Positions 59,314 through 64,000 of a stretch of DNA of 64,000 nt are shown piece after piece. The notes beneath the pieces are model-generated. The model saw nothing but the letters and a program-made list of their open reading frames with translations. It was not told where the DNA came from and made no database searches. The DNA is taken from assembly GCA_016720065.1 (NCBI GenBank), contig JADJXY010000002.1:1687001-1751000 (forward strand), written 5' to 3'. How positions within the stretch are numbered: position 1 is the stretch's first letter; each line of letters starts with the position of its first letter. Position numbers and translations under genes: made by a program. The stretch comes from Betaproteobacteria bacterium (lineage in GTDB: Bacteria; Pseudomonadota; Gammaproteobacteria; Burkholderiales; Rhodocyclaceae).

Positions 59314-61854
59314 TCAGCCCCGGGGGCGGCCCTTGCCTGCTGCCTTGCCTGCTGCCTTGCCTGCTGCCTTGCCTGCTGCCTTGCCGTCGGTCTTGCCCCC
59401 GGCCTTCCTGCTGGCCTTGGCGGCGGTCGGCGCCTTGCCGGTCTTGACCGCTACCTTGCTGCCGGCAGCCTTGCCCGAAGAGGACTTGGCCTTGGCGGTG
59501 GTCGGCTTGGCTGCGGGGGTGGCGGGAAGCTTCTTGCGTGGTTTATCCGCGACCGCCAGGGCGGCAGCCTCGGCCTTGCGCCGGGCGGCCACGTCGCCCG
59601 GGGTGGCCGGCGCCCACTCCACGCCAGCAAGGCCGTCGGCGCGATCCGCGCCCTTGCTGCGTTTCCCACCCGCCGGGGCTTCCTGGGCGAGGACGAAGTC
59701 GATCTTGTTGCTCTCCAAGTCGGCCCGCACCAGTTTGACCCGCACCCGGTCGCCAAGGCGGAAGCGCTGGCCGGTGCGCTCGCCCAGCATCTGGTGCTTG
59801 ATGGGGTCGAACTGGAAGTAGTCGGCGCCGAGTTCCGACACGTGCACCAGTCCTTCGATATAGACGGCGTCCAGGGCCACGAAGATGCCGAAGGCGGTGA
59901 CGGCCGAGATGGTGCCGCTGAAGACCTCGCCGATGCGTTCCTTCATGTAGTAGCACTTGAGCCAGTTTTCCACGTCCCGGGTGGCCTCGTCGGCACGCCG
60001 CTCGGTGGCCGAGCAGTGCAGGCCGATGTCGTCCCAGTTGCCCGCCGGACGGTACTTGCCGCCGGCCAGCACGGCCTTGATGGCGCGGTGCACCAGCAGG
60101 TCCGGGTAGCGGCGGATGGGCGAGGTGAAGTGGGTGTAGTGCTCGTAGGCCAGGCCGAAGTGGCCGACGTTGTCGGGGCTGTACATGGCCTGCTTCAGGG
60201 AGCGCAGCATCACCGTCTGCAGCAACTGGAAGTCCGGCCGCGGCTTGACCTTTTCCAGCAGGGCGCCGTAGTCCTTGGCGTGGGGATCGTCGCCGCCCCC
60301 CAGGGCAAGGCCGAATTCGCCCAGGAAGGAGCGCAGGTTCTTGAGCTTTTCCGCCGACGGCCCTTCGTGGATGCGGTAGAGGCAGGTCTGTTCGTGCTCG
60401 GCGAGGAAGTCCGAGGCGCAGACATTGGCCGCCAGCATGCATTCCTCGATCAGGCGGTGGGCGTCGTTCCTGACCACGGGCACGATGTTGTCGATCTTGC
60501 CCCGGTCGTTGAACAGCATTTGCGTCTCGGTGGTCTCGAAATCGATGGCGCCGCGCTGGCCCCGGGCCTTGTGCAGGATCTGGTAGAGCTTGTAGAGGTT
60601 CTGGATGTGGGGCTGCAGGGCCACGTGAACGGCGCTCTCGGGCTTCGCCGCGCCGGACAGCCAGTGCCACACCTGGGTGTAGGTCAGCCGCGCCCGGGAC
60701 TGGAAGACCGCCGGATAGAAAGTGTAGGCGCCGATCTTGCCGGCGGCGCTGATGGACATGTCGCAGACCATGGCGAGGCGCTCCACCTCCGGGTTGAGGG
60801 AGCAGATGCCGTTGGAAAGCTTCTCCGGCAGCATGGGGATGACCCGGCGCGGGAAATACACCGAGTTGCCCCGTTCCATGGCCTCCTTATCCAGGGCCAT
60901 GCCCGGCTGCACGTAGTGGGACACGTCGGCGATGGCCACCACCAGGCGCCAGCCGCGGCCCTTCTTCTCGCAGAAGACGGCATCGTCGAAATCCCGCGCC
61001 GTCTCGCCGTCGATGGTAACCAGGGGCAGGTCGCGGATGTCGGTGCGGCCCTTGAGATCGGTTTTCCTCACCTTGAGGGGGGTGGCCTCGTTTTCGTCCA
61101 GGGCCGCCTTGGAAAATTCGAAGGGCAGGTCGTGCTTACGCAGCGCGATTTCGATCTCCATGCCCGGGTCGGCGTAGGTGCCCAGCACTTCGCTGATGCG
61201 GCCGATGGGCTGGGAATATTTGGTGGGCTGCTCGACGATATCGACCATCACCACCTGGCCGACCACGGGTCTCACCTTGGGTTTTTTCTCGGGCGGCACC
61301 AGGATGTTCTGGGCGATACGGCGGTTTTCCGGCACCACCAGCACCACCCCGTGCTCGATGAGCACACGCCCCACCACCCGGCTGTTGACCCGCTCGGTGA
61401 CCTCGACGATGCCACCTTCCGGTCGGCCCTTGCGGTCGATGCCGGTGATGCGCACCAGGGCCCGGTCGCCGTGCAGCACCTTGCCCATCTGACGCTGGTC
61501 GAGAAAGATATCGGGGCTGCCGTCGTCGGGGATCAGGAAGCCGTAACCGTCGGGATGGCCCTGCACCTTGCCGGCGGTCAGGCTGGCCCGCTCGGGCAGG
61601 ATGTAGGCGCCCTTGCGGTTCTTCAAGAGCTGGCCTTCCCGCTCCATGGCGGCCAGCCGGCGCTGGAACATGTCCCGCTCCTGACCCGCGATGTCGAGGA
61701 GGGTGGCGAGTTCGTCGAAGGGCACCGGGCACCCGGCGTCCTCCAGGGTCTGGACGACAAATTCCCGCGAGGGCAGCGGTGTTTCGTAGCGCTGCGACTC
61801 CCGGGAGAGGAAGGGGTCGCTGCTGCGGGTCTTGGACAGCTTCTTGCTTGACAT
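59314..61854 (-). CDS. rnr: Exoribonuclease RNase R
   Basis: An 846-residue 3'-5' exoribonuclease that degrades structured RNA. N-terminal winged helix and cold-shock domains (GHPDGYGFLIPDDGSPDIFL) precede the RNB domain with TIDGETARDFDDAVF (catalytic Asp residues) and YTHFTSPIRRYPDLLVHR, then S1 (EVFSGTISAVTAFGIFVALD). The basic tail after about residue 730 is low complexity and ends in four KAAG repeats plus GRPRG (12-bp tandem DNA repeat 59331-59378). Start MSSKKLSKTRSSD with AGGATGTC upstream. Pairs with rlmB downstream. Confidence 0.97.
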   Translation of the reverse strand: MSSKKLSKTRSSDPFLSRESQRYETPLPSREFVVQTLEDAGCPVPFDELATLLDIAGQERDMFQRRLAAMEREGQLLKNRKGAYILPERASLTAGKVQGHPDGYGFLIPDDGSPDIFLDQRQMGKVLHGDRALVRITGIDRKGRPEGGIVEVTERVNSRVVGRVLIEHGVVLVVPENRRIAQNILVPPEKKPKVRPVVGQVVMVDIVEQPTKYSQPIGRISEVLGTYADPGMEIEIALRKHDLPFEFSKAALDENEATPLKVRKTDLKGRTDIRDLPLVTIDGETARDFDDAVFCEKKGRGWRLVVAIADVSHYVQPGMALDKEAMERGNSVYFPRRVIPMLPEKLSNGICSLNPEVERLAMVCDMSISAAGKIGAYTFYPAVFQSRARLTYTQVWHWLSGAAKPESAVHVALQPHIQNLYKLYQILHKARGQRGAIDFETTETQMLFNDRGKIDNIVPVVRNDAHRLIEECMLAANVCASDFLAEHEQTCLYRIHEGPSAEKLKNLRSFLGEFGLALGGGDDPHAKDYGALLEKVKPRPDFQLLQTVMLRSLKQAMYSPDNVGHFGLAYEHYTHFTSPIRRYPDLLVHRAIKAVLAGGKYRPAGNWDDIGLHCSATERRADEATRDVENWLKCYYMKERIGEVFSGTISAVTAFGIFVALDAVYIEGLVHVSELGADYFQFDPIKHQMLGERTGQRFRLGDRVRVKLVRADLESNKIDFVLAQEAPAGGKRSKGADRADGLAGVEWAPATPGDVAARRKAEAAALAVADKPRKKLPATPAAKPTTAKAKSSSGKAAGSKVAVKTGKAPTAAKASRKAGGKTDGKAAGKAAGKAAGKAAGKGRPRG
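59331..59378. repeat. 12-bp tandem repeat x4 in the rnr tail
   Basis: CCTTGCCTGCTG repeated four times without mismatch, encoding KAAG units in the RNase R C-terminus. Such in-frame repeats vary in number between strains and can be used as VNTR markers. Confidence 0.95.
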
Positions 61855-61893
61855 CCTGAGGTTTTCCTTTAAAATTCGGCCCTCTTCGCACCT

Positions 61894-61978
<85 letters not shown>

Positions 61979-61983
61979 GATAC

Positions 61984-62011
61984 AAAAAAGCCGGCTTGTG
62001 CCGGCTTTTTT
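61984..62011 (+). terminator. Terminator after tRNA-Leu
   Basis: AAAAAAGCCGGC-TTGT-GCCGGCTTTTTT, a perfect 12-bp hairpin with a T-run, 5 bases past the tRNA. Confidence 0.95.
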
Positions 62012-62107
62012 CATTTGTGCACCGGAGGCCGACGACGGGCCTGTTCAGGGCAGGATCATACCATCGCGGGGTCGGCAAGCAGGCCGGAACCGCCGCGGAT
62101 CGTTCCG

Positions 62108-62827
62108 TCACGCGGCCTGCTGGCAGGCCGTACAGAGGAGATGGACGAAGGCCGGCCGGTCCGCGATGCGGATGCGTCGGCCGCAGCGGGAGATCACCCC
62201 CGCGTCCTCCAGGTTGCGCAAGGCGCGGGACAGGTGCGGCTGACTGGTTCCCAGACGCTGCGCCAGCTTCATGTAGGGCAGCGATAGGGCGTATTCCTCG
62301 CGCAGGGGCTCACCCCGCCGGACACGCCCTTCCCCGCAATGCAGGTAGCAGGCCAGGCGTTCCAGGGTGCTGCGGTTCTGCAAGCCTTCCAGTTCTTCGT
62401 AGAGATCGGCCACATCGTCGGCCAGGAGATGCATGAGCCGCCGCGAAAAGATCGGGGAAGCTTCGATCCAGGCCCCCAGCGTGGCGCGGGGAACGAAGAT
62501 CAGGCTGGCCTCGGTCAGGGCACGCAGGGCATAAGCGGCGGGCGTTTCGCCCAGGGCGTTCTCCAGACCCACGCAATGGCCGGCGCGCGCCAGACGGACC
62601 ACGTGCTCGACGCCGCGGGCATTGCTCAGCACCAGTTCCAGGATGCCATGCACCACGATGAACATGCCCTCCGGCGCGGCGCCCTTGGCGAGCACGGTCT
62701 GGCCGCGGCCGTGGCGCTGGTGCAGGGCGGGATCGCCCAAGGTGGCCACGAAGGGCGGCAGCGCCACCAGGCCTTTCAACAGCCCCCCACAGGCCAGGGC
62801 AGACAACTCGCAGGACGACAGGGCCAC
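62108..62827 (-). CDS. Crp/Fnr-family transcription regulator
   Basis: A 239-residue regulator with a cNMP-binding-type beta roll (QTVLAKGAAPEGMFIVVHGI, CVGLENALGETPAAY) and a C-terminal winged helix (SLPYMKLAQRLGTSQPHLSRALRNLEDAG). No FNR cysteine cluster is present in the N-terminus (only isolated Cys), so it does not sense O2 that way; the ligand is unknown. Convergent with tRNA-Leu, and divergent from the SRPBCC gene. Confidence 0.88.
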   Translation of the reverse strand: MALSSCELSALACGGLLKGLVALPPFVATLGDPALHQRHGRGQTVLAKGAAPEGMFIVVHGILELVLSNARGVEHVVRLARAGHCVGLENALGETPAAYALRALTEASLIFVPRATLGAWIEASPIFSRRLMHLLADDVADLYEELEGLQNRSTLERLACYLHCGEGRVRRGEPLREEYALSLPYMKLAQRLGTSQPHLSRALRNLEDAGVISRCGRRIRIADRPAFVHLLCTACQQAA

Positions 62828-62949
62828 GGGGGAACCTTCACAGAAAAATGAGCGCCCACGCTATCACCCGCATCCATGATGCTCCTATAGAACAGAAGGA
62901 TTACGCCTTGCGCCGCAGGCAGCGGAATTTTCGCGGCTATACTTCCTGC

Positions 62950-63540
62950 ATGATCCGGCTTCTCACCTCCACCGCGCTCTGCCTCGCAGCGCTCCTGTTT
63001 GGCCTCCCCGACCCGGTCCAGGCTGCGGCGACCCCGACCCTGCTCGACGACGATGTCGAAGTCAGCTTCGACCAGGGCACCTACTTCGGTCACCTCAACA
63101 TCCTGCTCCCCGTCCCACCGGGGGTGGCCTGGGACGTTCTCACCGACTTCGAACATATGGCGAGTTTTGTCCCCAACCTGGAGGAGAGCCGCGTTCTCAA
63201 CCGGGATGCGCAGGGGGCGACCATCGCGCAGAAGGGGCGGATTCGCTATGGGATTCTCAGTTTCGCCTTCGAATCGGAACGGCGCGTTGAATTCCATCCT
63301 CAGGAGGGGCTCCTACTCGCCCGCGCGCTCTCGGGAACGGCCCGGCATATGGCCAGCACCCTGCGCCTGCAGGCGGAAGGTCCGGGAACCCGGCTCGACT
63401 ACCGGGTGGAAATGATTCCCGGCCGCTGGGTTCCGAGCAGCTTGGGAAAAAGCGGCATGCGCCACGAAATGGCGGAACAGTTTTCAGCCATCGCCGTGGA
63501 GATGCAGCGCCGCGCGGAACGGCCGACCACGCCGCACTGA
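62950..63540 (+). CDS. SRPBCC/COQ10-type exported protein
   Basis: A 196-residue protein: signal peptide MIRLLTSTALCLAALLFGLP (cleavage near VQAAA), then a START/polyketide-cyclase-like domain (VAWDVLTDFEHMASFVPNLE, VEFHPQEGLLLA, MASTLRLQAEGPGTRLDYRV). Such domains bind hydrophobic ligands. The ATG at 62950 follows a TTCCTGC; the longer open frame upstream lacks a signal peptide. No specific ligand can be named. Confidence 0.8.
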   Translation: MIRLLTSTALCLAALLFGLPDPVQAAATPTLLDDDVEVSFDQGTYFGHLNILLPVPPGVAWDVLTDFEHMASFVPNLEESRVLNRDAQGATIAQKGRIRYGILSFAFESERRVEFHPQEGLLLARALSGTARHMASTLRLQAEGPGTRLDYRVEMIPGRWVPSSLGKSGMRHEMAEQFSAIAVEMQRRAERPTTPH

Positions 63541-63682
63541 GCCCGCGCACTGAGCCCGTCCTCCGCCCGCGGCTGAGCGATATTGGGGGCACCCCCGGAG
63601 TGCCTGCCCCCTTCGGCCTTGCAACCCATCGGCCCAGCGGGCGCATCGCAAGCCCTCACGCTGCGCTGCCGGGAAAATCAGG

Positions 63683-64000
63683 TCAATTGAAGGGATGGCG
63701 GCGCAGGATGGTTTCGTCGCGCTCCGGCCCGGTGGAGACGATGGCAATGGGGACGCCGCACAGGGCTTCCAGACGATCCAGATAGGCCCGGGCATTGGCC
63801 GGCAGGGCTTCCCAGCGCTTGGCGCCGAAGGTCGTCTCCTGCCAGCCGGGCAGGGTTTCGTACACAGGCTGGCAGCGCGCCACTTCGTCGGCGCCGACCG
63901 GAAGCAGATCGATGGCTTCACCGTCCAGGCGGTAGCCGGTGCAGATGTTCAATTCTGGCAGCCCGTCGAGGACGTCGAGCTTGGTGATACACAGGCCGGA
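63683..64000 (-). CDS. purA: Adenylosuccinate synthetase, C-terminal part
   Basis: The last 105 residues or so of PurA, which condenses IMP with aspartate using GTP. Seen are ITKLDVLDGLPELNICTGYR (active-site loop), LPGWQETTFGAKRWEALPAN and the end RLEALCGVPIAIVSTGPERD, ETILRRHPFN. The 5' part lies beyond the window edge. Confidence 0.95.
   Translation of the reverse strand, partial: SGLCITKLDVLDGLPELNICTGYRLDGEAIDLLPVGADEVARCQPVYETLPGWQETTFGAKRWEALPANARAYLDRLEALCGVPIAIVSTGPERDETILRRHPFN

Noticed and set aside
59302..61851. 849-codon open frame on the plus strand
   Set aside because: Exact antisense of rnr; Val/Gly/His-rich without any recognisable domain.

Overview
The window looks like the chromosome of a high-GC facultatively anaerobic betaproteobacterium, most likely of the order Rhodocyclales (Dechloromonas/Accumulibacter/Propionivibrio-like). 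The evidence is the mix of genes: a class I PHA synthase, an NAD-linked Hox hydrogenase, a cobalamin-dependent ribonucleotide reductase, FNR with HemN, NnrS, a PEP-CTERM protein and an MshQ/DUF6701-like protein. The genus is an inference. Nothing in the window indicates a plasmid or a prophage.

Layout. 0-3 kb: ankyrin protein (cut by the window edge) and a PEP-CTERM exported protein. 1.6-9.3 kb (minus strand): hemN, a TauE/SafE-like membrane protein, then a tightly packed run copA - PAS/PAS/GGDEF/EAL - copZ-like - selD whose genes are 1 bp apart or overlap. An FNR box lies between hemN and the divergent fnr (9.3-10.1 kb). 10.1-13 kb: overlapping membrane genes sirB2, nnrS and an NnrS-like partner. 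13.1-17.6 kb: DUF2249 and hemerythrin genes, a nitronate monooxygenase-like gene, phaC and uspA. 17.7-19.05 kb: a complete IS5-group element sitting exactly on the end of a 168-bp MITE. 19.1-23 kb: an exported protein, then a yybP-ykoY (manganese) riboswitch in front of terC and a second-type ftsH. 23-26 kb: NhaR-like regulator divergent from a small gene, a PAP2 phosphatase and dgkA. 26-33.3 kb: a large DUF6701/MshQ-like adhesin-type protein and a hybrid histidine kinase. 33.4-41 kb: an accessory stretch with IS91-like debris (three copies of one end sequence), a second MITE splitting a methyltransferase gene, hflX, a cold-shock gene, REPs and small secreted proteins. 40.9-46.2 kb: hoxFUYHW. 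46.5-49.1 kb: maoC-pta fusion and ackA. 49.2-50.1 kb: toxin-antitoxin pair. 50.3-54.4 kb: outer-membrane barrel and nrdJ. 54.5-58.4 kb: hipBA with paired operators and an hsdM fossil. 58.5-64 kb: rlmB, rnr, tRNA-Leu(CAG), a Crp/Fnr regulator, an SRPBCC lipoprotein-like protein and the end of purA.

How it fits together. Many genes serve life at the oxic/anoxic boundary: FNR, oxygen-independent haem synthesis, copper supply, NO-related membrane proteins, NADH-dependent H2 turnover, acetate formation with ATP gain, and oxygen-independent DNA precursor synthesis.

A technical warning. At least nine otherwise convincing coding frames between 13 and 33 kb are broken by a single-base gain or loss, nearly always in a short homopolymer (13.51, 15.08, 19.65, 21.14, 21.21, 27.17, 28.40, 29.71 and 32.82 kb). 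Uncorrected sequencing indels are the simplest explanation, so these genes are annotated here across the break.
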